A stretch of DNA of 64,000 bases. Origin: Candidatus Zixiibacteriota bacterium (GTDB taxonomy: Bacteria > Zixibacteria > MSB-5A5 > UBA10806 > 4484-95). The position numbers were made by a program, and so were the translations under genes. The notes below the pieces were generated by a model. It saw nothing but the letters and a program-made list of their open reading frames with translations, was not told the DNA's origin and made no database searches. Positions 18,271-25,043 of this stretch are shown here, in pieces (position 1 is the first letter of the stretch; every line of letters begins with the position of its first letter). Location: assembly GCA_024231855.1 (NCBI GenBank), contig JAAEQD010000366.1:26538-90537 (forward strand). The letters are read 5' to 3'.

Positions 18271-18441
18271 ATGGAGAACATAATATACCCGAAACTAATT
18301 TCAAGGGAGATAGAAATTTGTGATCTTGTCAGAAAAGGCGCATCGCAGGAAGAAATTGCTGAAACCTTACAAGTGTCGGTAGGTACAATCCGGAAGCACA
18401 TATATAAAATCAGTAGTAAGTTGAGTCGAATAATTGAATAG
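18271..18441 (+). CDS. LuxR/GerE-type HTH mini-protein
   Basis: A 56-residue protein preceded by a strong site (AAAGGGAGG, 18252-18260). It consists almost entirely of a LuxR/GerE-type helix-turn-helix: LISREIEICDLVRKGASQEE, then IAETLQVSVGTIRKHI and a dimerisation-like KISSKL. There is no receiver or ligand domain. It may act as a stand-alone regulator of the surrounding island genes. Confidence 0.7.
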   Translation: MENIIYPKLISREIEICDLVRKGASQEEIAETLQVSVGTIRKHIYKISSKLSRIIE

Positions 18442-18510
18442 GCAACCTCATCGTTTAACATGATTGAGATTGCGAAGTTGATTCAGGGTTAAGAAAATAG
18501 GCGATTTAAA

Positions 18511-19080
18511 ATGTGGTTCAAGAAAAGGCGCAATCACAAATATTATAGTATGTTGGATAAAGTGTTAAACGGCAATATGGATATTGACTTCACTGAGTTT
18601 AGGATGCTTTATACCGAAACTCCAGATTATAATCCTTATGATAATGAAAAATTTGCACAAATGACTAATGCTTATCAATGTAAGGATTATACGAAGGCGA
18701 TAGAGATTGCTAACAGAATTCTCAAAGATAATTATCCCAATATTCAAGCCCATCGAATTGGAGAATTAGCTCATTATCGAATCAATGATATGATAAAATA
18801 TTCTTACCATGGAAAGCTAGCCCATAAGTTACTTGAATCAATAAATAAATCGGGCGATGGTAGAACAACTGAATCAGCCTTTAAGGTGATATCAACGGCA
18901 GAAGAGTATGCTTATATGGAATGTTGGCCGATGAAAGTTAAGAAGCAGCATCTAATTCAGGCTAACAATAAGTATTTTGATAAATTAGAAGTGTTCTTTT
19001 CAGAGTTAGCTGGTGTAAATGATCTATACTTTGATATTTCAGTTCCTTATAGATGGCTAAATGAGCGTATAAAGGATTGA
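18511..19080 (+). CDS. DUF4919-like protein
   Basis: A 189-residue protein with a segment like that of DUF4919 proteins: LNGNMDIDFTEFRMLYTETP followed by DYNPYD and a short tetratricopeptide-like helix pair. Members occur widely in Bacteroidota and relatives; function unknown. No signal peptide is visible. It stands alone after the HTH mini-protein. Confidence 0.6.
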   Translation: MWFKKRRNHKYYSMLDKVLNGNMDIDFTEFRMLYTETPDYNPYDNEKFAQMTNAYQCKDYTKAIEIANRILKDNYPNIQAHRIGELAHYRINDMIKYSYHGKLAHKLLESINKSGDGRTTESAFKVISTAEEYAYMECWPMKVKKQHLIQANNKYFDKLEVFFSELAGVNDLYFDISVPYRWLNERIKD

Positions 19081-19180
19081 CGAAATTAGATTAACCTGTG
19101 AAAACCACTAATATGTAATGATTCTAAACCGGCCTGCTCGACGATTGATAATTTATGCAATAGTAGTCGGATTTACCATG

Positions 19181-19873
19181 CTATTCCTTATTCACTAAAA
19201 CACTTAAAGCTATTATACTGGAATTCATTGAAATATGAACAACTATTGAAAACAATAGCGACCCAGACATAATATATAAAGCACCCAGAACTAGACCGCC
19301 AATGCTTAGCTTAAACAGGGATTTCCACCCTTGGTATAAATGAGCAAAACCGAAAATGGCAGAAGATAGTAGCAGGGCAATCCCAAGACTCGTGAAATTA
19401 CTAAGATAGCCGATTAAATAGCCTCTAAATAGAATTTCTTCGGCTATTCCCCCAATTATCACCATTGGGATAAAGAATCTTAATTGTATGGAGCTAGTAG
19501 GCAAAAATATTTGAGTAGATTTCAATTTTTCTTTTATATGGTCGTATTTGCTTTTATCAGAAAGCGCCTCGAAAAACCTGAACCACATCCCACCAATTAA
19601 GGATACTGAAATAAGTGAAGCGATAAGCGATCCTTTGTTTAAAGCAAACTTGAAACCTATAGAGAAGATATCCCCATAAGCTAAATACCATAATGCAAGC
19701 GCGATCACAGCTTCTATAAAAGGAAACAAATATATCTTGAAGTAAATTACCCACTTATTCAAAACGTATTTTGGATTAGTCTTTGTTGAATTTGGTAACC
19801 AGATAAATTTATAATACAAAGGTAAGACAAAACAGATTAGTCCAACAAATATATGATTCACTATGCTATTCAT
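19181..19873 (-). CDS. CPBP-family intramembrane metalloprotease (CAAX-like)
   Basis: A 230-residue multi-pass membrane protein with about six or seven hydrophobic segments. The family's three motifs are present: EEILFRGYL, FGFAHLYQG and HISMN near the C terminus. Known family: ABI/CPBP glutamic-type proteases related to Rce1, often linked to peptide maturation or self-immunity in bacteriocin loci. Its proximity to the small-peptide cassettes at 20-22.6 kb is suggestive, but no direct link can be shown. Confidence 0.8.
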   Translation of the reverse strand: MNSIVNHIFVGLICFVLPLYYKFIWLPNSTKTNPKYVLNKWVIYFKIYLFPFIEAVIALALWYLAYGDIFSIGFKFALNKGSLIASLISVSLIGGMWFRFFEALSDKSKYDHIKEKLKSTQIFLPTSSIQLRFFIPMVIIGGIAEEILFRGYLIGYLSNFTSLGIALLLSSAIFGFAHLYQGWKSLFKLSIGGLVLGALYIMSGSLLFSIVVHISMNSSIIALSVLVNKE

Positions 19874-19996
19874 AGGTCTTCAGCGGTATTACTTCTATCA
19901 CAGATGACTTGCTCATAACGTATTATAGAAATCATCTTATAGAGTGGCGTATTATCAAGCTTAAGTCAATTCAAATATATAACCTGATGTAAAAGA

Positions 19997-20022
19997 AAAC
20001 CGGCAGATTCGCCGGTTTTTTT
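19997..20022. terminator. Bidirectional terminator
   Basis: Stem AAACCGGC (19997-20004) pairs with GCCGGTTT (20011-20018), with A-rich and T-rich flanks on both sides. It can end minus-strand transcripts from the peptide cassette at 20033-20220 and any plus-strand transcript entering from the left. Confidence 0.7.
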
Positions 20023-20032
20023 AGCTCTAAAT

Positions 20033-20146
20033 TCATTCGGATTTGGTATCTTCCGGCTCATCGTCCTTACTCAATACCAGCTTCAATATCTTCTCAACCA
20101 GCGTAGCTACCGATTTGGCAAGCTCTTCAATATCTAATGCTTTCAT
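20033..20146 (-). CDS. Small amphipathic acidic peptide B1 (cassette 1)
   Basis: A 37-residue peptide, too short for routine gene finding. It begins two bases after the stop of peptide A1 and has no strong ribosome site of its own, so it is probably coupled. The core (DIEELAKSVATLVEKILKLV) is an amphipathic helix and the tail is acidic (SKDDEPEDTKSE). It shares the DI-acidic start, the KI-hydrophobic-KL core and a DD ending with peptide B2 at 21987-22073. I do not recognise the family. Confidence 0.6.
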   Translation of the reverse strand: MKALDIEELAKSVATLVEKILKLVLSKDDEPEDTKSE

Positions 20147-20148
20147 AA

Positions 20149-20220
20149 CTACGCTCGGCAGATGAGGCGTTTTATTATCTCAGACGCCACAGCCGCTAAC
20201 GTCTTAAGGAATTTGGCCAT
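20149..20220 (-). CDS. Small cationic peptide A1 (cassette 1)
   Basis: A 23-residue peptide with AAGGAG seven bases before its ATG. The end (ASEIIKRLICRA) is cationic and amphipathic. It aligns without gaps to peptide A2 at 22073-22144: same length, 10 of 23 residues identical, sharing F4, A9, V11, EI at 14-15, KR at 17-18 and RA at the end. Conservation of both length and residues argues that this tiny gene is real. It is followed after two bases by peptide B1. Confidence 0.65.
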   Translation of the reverse strand: MAKFLKTLAAVASEIIKRLICRA

Positions 20221-20267
20221 GAATATTCTCCTTGTTATAGCTATTTATAATAGTGACCACTAGTATT

Positions 20268-20277
20268 CTTATACCAT
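20268..20277 (-). promoter_or_regulatory. Extended -10-like element of cassette 1
   Basis: On the minus strand ATGGTATAAG lies 47 bases before the start of peptide A1. It matches an extended -10 (TGnTATAAn) and recurs as ATGGCATAAG before cassettes 2 and 3. Confidence 0.45.
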
Positions 20278-20466
20278 TGAAACGTAGCTAATTTGCTTGA
20301 CAAAATGGCTTAAATAATTTTACTTATAATGACACAATGGGCGGTTGTATAGCCTTTCCGTGGGTTTTGGGGTAGAAATTTAGAGTATATTATACTAGAA
20401 ATACCCCAAATGTTCTGAAGGCGTAATATATTATAATATTAATTATCATTATGAAGCGAGGTTAAA

Positions 20467-21504
20467 ATGTTTAAAAAGAAAAATAATTTAACGGCGGAAA
20501 CTGCTGCAGGATTTATTTTAGGCTATGAAATTACTGATTCAAAGTTTAAATCAGTATTAAATTTAGCGGGAAAAGGTGAAAAGGGTTGGAAAAATCCCAT
20601 TTTCATCAAACAGTTGATATCGGATCCCTCTTCTTTAATCCTTCATGAGAAATGGTTTTACGACCAAACTTCGATTTCAAAAGCGTTAAGCTATCTAAAA
20701 TCAAGAGGCGTAAAGGACGCTGAAAAACTAATTTATATTTTTAAAGAATCAAATAGATTTGAGTCAGTGGATTTTCAAAAATCGATTAACGCCGATGATG
20801 ATGTAGATATAATTTTGGATACAATGAACAAGTGCGGTAAGCAAGAATTTAAAGATGTGATAGATCCTTTGGGAAAAACCTATGGCGAGTATGCTCATCC
20901 CAACAACTATGAATTCGAACGTATGAATGCGGGTATTATTAAGGCTCTAAGTAGCAAATATCCCCAAATAATACCATTGGATGATTCGCTAAGAGCCCCT
21001 GTTTATGAATATCTTGGTACCAAAACTTTTGCTTCACAGCAACAAAATGCTAACAATTTAAAAAGTTTTATTAAAGCAAGTTATAATCCGTTAATTCCGA
21101 TTCCGGAATTTAAAAAAAGGTGGACTCCGGACGAATTTATTAAAATCCATAAATCAAAAGGAGCTAATCAGCTTAGAGAAATTATCTATAAAATGCGAAC
21201 CGAGGAAAATATAGAACAGAAAAACATTGAAAGATATATTGATCAATCCCGCAATGTATCATTATCTTTATCCCCAACTCGAAATGTAGTATATGCATTC
21301 GCAGGCTTGGGTGCCGCCGCACTCTCAGCGGTTCAAACAATTGTTAATCCGCTTTTATATATTCCAACGGCAATTATTGCAATTATTACCGCTGATCAGC
21401 TTTATACTACAATCGATGACAGGTTTAGCGCGGGAAAATTTAAATGGCTTACCGTAGCTGAACAGTTATCACAATGGAAAGCACCAAGTGAAGATGAAAA
21501 TTAA
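20467..21504 (+). CDS. Hypothetical protein with C-terminal membrane hairpin
   Basis: A 345-residue protein, divergently transcribed from peptide cassette 1. Residues about 1-265 are soluble and mixed alpha/beta. Residues about 275-325 contain two hydrophobic stretches (VVYAFAGLGAAALSAV and NPLLYIPTAIIAIITA) that could form a membrane hairpin, followed by a short soluble tail. AGCGAGG before the ATG gives a modest ribosome site. A soluble domain plus a late membrane hairpin is a common layout of membrane-acting effectors, but no family is recognised and no function is claimed. Confidence 0.7.
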   Translation: MFKKKNNLTAETAAGFILGYEITDSKFKSVLNLAGKGEKGWKNPIFIKQLISDPSSLILHEKWFYDQTSISKALSYLKSRGVKDAEKLIYIFKESNRFESVDFQKSINADDDVDIILDTMNKCGKQEFKDVIDPLGKTYGEYAHPNNYEFERMNAGIIKALSSKYPQIIPLDDSLRAPVYEYLGTKTFASQQQNANNLKSFIKASYNPLIPIPEFKKRWTPDEFIKIHKSKGANQLREIIYKMRTEENIEQKNIERYIDQSRNVSLSLSPTRNVVYAFAGLGAAALSAVQTIVNPLLYIPTAIIAIITADQLYTTIDDRFSAGKFKWLTVAEQLSQWKAPSEDEN

Positions 21505-21740
21505 ATGGTTATGGGAATATATTTTGATGGTGATACTTGATCATATTTTAATATTGCCATCATGACCTTATCACAAAAATGGTGAAGTTCGGCATATTTT
21601 GAATATTTGTTGGCTCCGGCAATTCGTCCGGTATATTGTCATAGGTCGGGCAAAACCGGCCAGGTAGCGTCGCATTAAAAACAGTCATTTGATGAGGCAG
21701 GATTTGTCATATACTCTTTCTGAGAAGGAGGGGGAAAGAT

Positions 21741-21884
21741 ATGGCGAATCAACTCAGGATGGCTGTGATTCGGGCGGGAATAAGATTGCTGCGAAGAGTC
21801 TGGGCTGTTCGCCTGCCAGGTATCAACCCAAGCCTGAAGCTCACGCCCGGATTCGGCGTTGGATCCCATCAAGGGAGACATTAG
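21741..21884 (+). CDS. Cationic 47-residue peptide
   Basis: A short frame with a very strong ribosome site (AAGGAGG at 21725-21731). The N terminus (MANQLRMAVIRAGIRLLRRV) is a cationic amphipathic helix, followed by a Pro/Gly-rich tail. It lies between the membrane-hairpin protein and peptide cassette 2. A longer overlapping frame from 21689 lacks a ribosome site. Function unknown; it could be membrane-active. Confidence 0.5.
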   Translation: MANQLRMAVIRAGIRLLRRVWAVRLPGINPSLKLTPGFGVGSHQGRH

Positions 21885-21947
21885 GGGTTGATGTCACAAT
21901 TGGAAATCTGATAGTCGAATATGATGTGGATTGAGTAAAAAGAACTT

Positions 21948-21980
21948 AAATGGGGAGTCCTCATTCTGGGCTCCCCATTT
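21948..21980. terminator. Bidirectional terminator between convergent small genes
   Basis: A 10-bp stem AAATGGGGAG (21948-21957) pairs with CTCCCCATTT (21971-21980). It lies between the plus-strand peptide at 21741-21884 and the minus-strand cassette 2, and has A-rich and T-rich flanks. Confidence 0.8.
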
Positions 21981-21986
21981 TCATTT

Positions 21987-22073
21987 TCAGTCGTCACCAA
22001 AAATCAACTTTATTATCTTCTTCGCTAACTCGGCTGCAGCTTCAATTACCTTATCAATATCGGGGACTTCCAT
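21987..22073 (-). CDS. Small amphipathic acidic peptide B2 (cassette 2)
   Basis: A 28-residue peptide. Its own site (AGGAGGG) lies four bases before the ATG, and the ATG overlaps the stop of peptide A2 (TAATG). The core (AAAELAKKIIKLIF) ends in GDD. It resembles B1 in its DI-acidic start and KI-hydrophobic-KL core but lacks the long acidic tail. Amphipathic helix; family unknown. Confidence 0.65.
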   Translation of the reverse strand: MEVPDIDKVIEAAAELAKKIIKLIFGDD

Positions 22074-22144
22074 TATGCCCTCCTGACAATTCGTTTAAGA
22101 ATTTCAGCGGTCACTTCCGCGATAACTATCCAAAATGCGCGCAC
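22073..22144 (-). CDS. Small cationic peptide A2 (cassette 2)
   Basis: A 23-residue peptide from a GTG start preceded by AAGGAGG at four bases. The sequence ends EILKRIVRRA and is the homologue of A1 (10 of 23 identical, no gaps). Its stop codon overlaps the ATG of B2, giving tight coupling. An extended -10-like element, ATGGCATAAG, lies at 22181-22190 on the minus strand. Confidence 0.65.
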   Translation of the reverse strand: MRAFWIVIAEVTAEILKRIVRRA

Positions 22145-22297
22145 CTGTCCTCCTTGATGCTAAAGATGATCATCATTCTTCTTATGCCATATAACAATAT
22201 GTAAATTTAAAAGGTCTTCAATACAATCTATGCAAGAAGGATTTGGAGTCTGAAAGCGAAACCTGTCTGAGCTCGCCTTACTGATAAAGTGTTTTAA

Positions 22298-22415
22298 ATA
22301 AAAAAACCGGTCCTCAGAAGCGTAGGCCGGTTAGAGATACCGTCCCACACATTAGGGAGAGCGGGACTCCTAAAAGGGATCCAGGGCAAGCAGACCCAGG
22401 GTCTCCTATTTTTTT
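22298..22415. ncRNA. Candidate structured RNA with terminators on both strands
   Basis: Three hairpins follow one another. The first is AACCGG (22305-22310) with CCGGTT (22327-22332), whose A-rich left flank makes it a terminator on the minus strand. The second is GTCCC with GGGAC near 22342-22366. The third is a long stem 22376-22386 with 22395-22405 (one A-A mismatch, a few G-T pairs), followed by seven T residues, which makes it a plus-strand terminator. It lies downstream of the decayed cassette 3 and could be a small RNA or two back-to-back terminators; strand is undecided. Confidence 0.4.
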
Positions 22416-22448
22416 GGTAAAATTTTTTTGCACTTAATAAGGGTTTTA

Positions 22449-22517
22449 TCATTTAGTCAATGGTAAACAAGGATCAAATTGTTGCATCCCAGCGACGACT
22501 TTCCATAATGCGTGCAC
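22449..22517 (-). pseudogene. Decayed copy of cationic peptide gene (cassette 3 remnant)
   Basis: On the minus strand a GTG start with AGGAGG four bases upstream, and an ATGGCATAAG element at 22555-22564, copy the 5' region of cassette 2 almost exactly. The first codons (HALWKVVAG) resemble A2, but then similarity is lost and a stop follows at 22 residues, with no B partner. It looks like a partial duplication that has decayed. Confidence 0.5.
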
Positions 22518-22650
22518 TTGTCCTCCTAATTGTAAAAGATGAATCATCTATATTCTTATGCCATAAAAACCATTTAATTATGATTGCTTTTTTCTGTGCA
22601 GTTTCGTACTTTTATATTGGCTAGAATAGCTGTCTTAGATAGTAGGGCTG

Positions 22651-23082
22651 ATGGCGAGACAAGATACAAGATTAGAATCAGAGGGAGCCGAATTTTTGGT
22701 GCTCGGTCAATTACTAGTTAATAAAATTACCACTTATAAAACCTACACAAATATGCCGGGATATGACTTGGTTGCCGTAAACCCAGAATTAAACACATCT
22801 GCAAAAATACAGGTTAAAAGTAGATGGAGAACCAAAGCTCCCGGATTTCTGATAAAAAATTTCGAATGTGATTTTGTTGTTGCCGTATTACTAAATCGCG
22901 GCTCAAAAGATGGCAGGAAAAAGGTTTTGCCACCAGAATATTTTGTCTTCCCTATAGAGCTAATTAAAAAGGTATGTAGGCAAAAGAACTGGAGCAAAGT
23001 AATGTTTAATGATATTATTGATTTAGATAGTTATAAAAGCAATTGGAATATAATAAGGAATTTCGTTGATAATACTTCTTAA
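22651..23082 (+). CDS. PD-(D/E)XK-like fold protein
   Basis: A 143-residue protein with the layout of small restriction-type nuclease folds: an early acidic helix (ESEGAEFLVLGQLL), then GYDLVAV and AKIQVKSRW, which supply the D and QVK residues of the core. These spacings fit the resolvase-like or DUF4365-like group. It is divergent from cassette 3 and followed 18 bases later by a small unknown gene. It may be catalytic or a degenerate DNA-binding version. Confidence 0.6.
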   Translation: MARQDTRLESEGAEFLVLGQLLVNKITTYKTYTNMPGYDLVAVNPELNTSAKIQVKSRWRTKAPGFLIKNFECDFVVAVLLNRGSKDGRKKVLPPEYFVFPIELIKKVCRQKNWSKVMFNDIIDLDSYKSNWNIIRNFVDNTS

Positions 23083-23100
23083 GATTTAAAGGATACTATT

Positions 23101-23448
23101 ATGAATGAGGTAATATTAAAAGAGCTGAGAACTCTGCCAACCAGCAAGCTACCTGCAATCTTCGAGCTATCAAGCAATGTAAGTGCCGTTTGCTGGGAGT
23201 ATCATCGTTTGAAGTTCTATAGAGACCCTATTGAACAATTGGCAAATCCCAACGATATTATTGCGGTTAAAATCATCCCCAGCGAGGGTTCAAGCAAATA
23301 TTACAGGCCTGGGTTCTATATAATGACAAAAGAGGAATTCTATAACAAGTTTTTTAAGGTCACAGAAACTCATTCTTTTCGAATTGATGGCATCTATCAT
23401 TACCCAAAACCACCCCAAAAAGTAGATATCTTTTTTTATCCCGACTAA
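23101..23448 (+). CDS. Hypothetical protein
   Basis: A 115-residue protein placed 18 bases after the PD-(D/E)XK-like gene, so probably co-transcribed. It is rich in aromatic residues and ends in a proline- and tyrosine-rich segment (HYPKPPQKVDIFFYPD). No membrane segment or known motif. A role as partner or immunity factor of the upstream protein is possible from context only. Confidence 0.55.
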   Translation: MNEVILKELRTLPTSKLPAIFELSSNVSAVCWEYHRLKFYRDPIEQLANPNDIIAVKIIPSEGSSKYYRPGFYIMTKEEFYNKFFKVTETHSFRIDGIYHYPKPPQKVDIFFYPD

Positions 23449-24486
23449 TAAGATAAAAATTATAAAATGTATTTATTTAGGCTTATGGTAGCCAATAGGG
23501 GCAACAAGGTTAAAAAATGGTCATATCCTATTGATTATCAACTGGTTCGGGGAACAATAGTGTAAGTTGTTAAACTGTTAGAATCCATAAAAAAGACGCA
23601 AATTCGTCACACTCTCCTGCTTAATCTATGTAGGACAACTGAAGGATGGGGGTGTATACCATCGTCCCTTTTATACAATTATGATTTTGTTAATTTTGAA
23701 AGCTGATGAAAATACTATTGATTTTTTACCTGCTTTAATGAATGAGATAATTTGAATGCACTCCTCTCCAATGACACAAGTGTTAATTCTATTATCTTTG
23801 TATTACTCTTTAAAGTAATTTGATATTCTTTTATTCACATAATATAAACATTTCTCACATTTATCAGGACTTTTATGAGATATTATTTCAACTGGTGTCA
23901 AGCGAGCTAGGTAACGAGAAGAATAAAGATCGATAGATCAATCAGAGACGAAAAGGACACAAAAAAAACATTGCCTTTAATTAAACTGTATTATAGATTT
24001 AGGTAGCTCCGGTTTTGATAGTGTGACGGCACACACAGCAGCTATATAAAGCTGCCTTAGGTAAGAAAGGTGCATTCACGAGGGTTAATTTGAATGAAAA
24101 ACCAATTATCGTCGCTATTTGGCTCGTTTATTGGAGCAATTGTTATCAAACTACTCAAGATAAAAGCAACTCGGAGTTCCACATATCACTCGAATACGAT
24201 TTTAAAACCATTGATTCTGAAATTCATCACGTTATTGTTTCCCTTTTCATTTCTGTTCTGTTTACAATCAAAACCTTTCTTCTTCTACCGTCTACTCATT
24301 TACACAGATTGTTCTTATGGCAGCTTTACCATCAGGCTATATTAATAGAACTCTATAGACTTGGAGGTATCTAGAAATTCTAGTGATTCATGATAATTAG
24401 AAGTTTATCAAATTATCTTGAAATACCATAGTTATGCTTCATGATAGTAATAATATCTGTTGTCCAACTAGTAATCGGGAGATAGG
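23449..24486. other. 1-kb AT-rich intergenic stretch
   Basis: I see no confident gene here. An ATG frame at 24094-24345 (83 residues, hydrophobic second half) and a TTG frame from 24090 in another phase overlap each other; neither has a convincing ribosome site. A hairpin GCAGCT/AGCTGC lies near 24040. The region may hold the promoter of the kinase gene at 24487 or a decayed gene. Confidence 0.4.
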
Positions 24487-25023
24487 TTGAATATAATTTG
24501 GATATATGGTGGAGTCGGCGTAGGGAAGTTAACTACAGCCAATGAATTATCTTTGCTTACGAACTATCCTAGTTTTCATAACCATTTGGTAATTGATTTA
24601 TTATTACAGATTACACAAGAGAAAAATGAACAATTTTGGGAAGCATGTAGAAAAATACGCTTATCGATCTTTGATTCATTGTCTAATGATCTAAAGGTTG
24701 AGGCTATTATCTATACTGCGTTTGAAGGATATTATGGTCAATCCGATAAATTTGTTGAAAGGGTAAGAAAAGTATTAGCTCCCCGAGGAGGACAGATTTT
24801 CTTTACGCACCTTTATTGTTCGAAAGAGGAAAACCTTAGACGTGTTCTTCTTCCCGACAGAGCATTATATAATAAAATTAACGACATTGATACTTATTCA
24901 GAAATCACAGAAGGGTATGACTATTCGATTCCCTTTCCTTCAAGAATAGGCATATCGATCGATAACACTAATATGCCAGCAAGTAGAGTTGCACAAATGA
25001 TATTAGAAAATATAAAAACGTAA
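24487..25023 (+). CDS. P-loop kinase-like protein
   Basis: A 178-residue protein starting at TTG, five bases after GGGAG. The N-terminal strand and loop IYGGVGVGKLTTANEL form a Walker A, but the residue after the lysine is Leu instead of Ser or Thr. The rest resembles small nucleotide or shikimate-type kinases that phosphorylate metabolites, with a C-terminal DNTNMPASRVAQMI helix. It is 20 bases ahead of the HD-GYP gene and opens a run of co-oriented genes. The substrate is unknown. Confidence 0.65.
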   Translation: MNIIWIYGGVGVGKLTTANELSLLTNYPSFHNHLVIDLLLQITQEKNEQFWEACRKIRLSIFDSLSNDLKVEAIIYTAFEGYYGQSDKFVERVRKVLAPRGGQIFFTHLYCSKEENLRRVLLPDRALYNKINDIDTYSEITEGYDYSIPFPSRIGISIDNTNMPASRVAQMILENIKT

Positions 25024-25043
25024 GTTGTCTACGAGAGTATATA

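Noticed and set aside
20297..20330. Sigma-70 promoter TTGACA ... TATAAT for the gene at 20467
   Set aside because: The boxes match well, but the spacer is 22 bases, outside the workable range.
22651..23448. Toxin-antitoxin pair
   Set aside because: The two genes are close and small, but neither matches a known toxin or antitoxin family; kept as nuclease-fold and hypothetical.
24090..24374. Two overlapping hydrophobic frames before the kinase gene
   Set aside because: They are in different phases, have poor ribosome sites and no recognisable domain; treated as intergenic.
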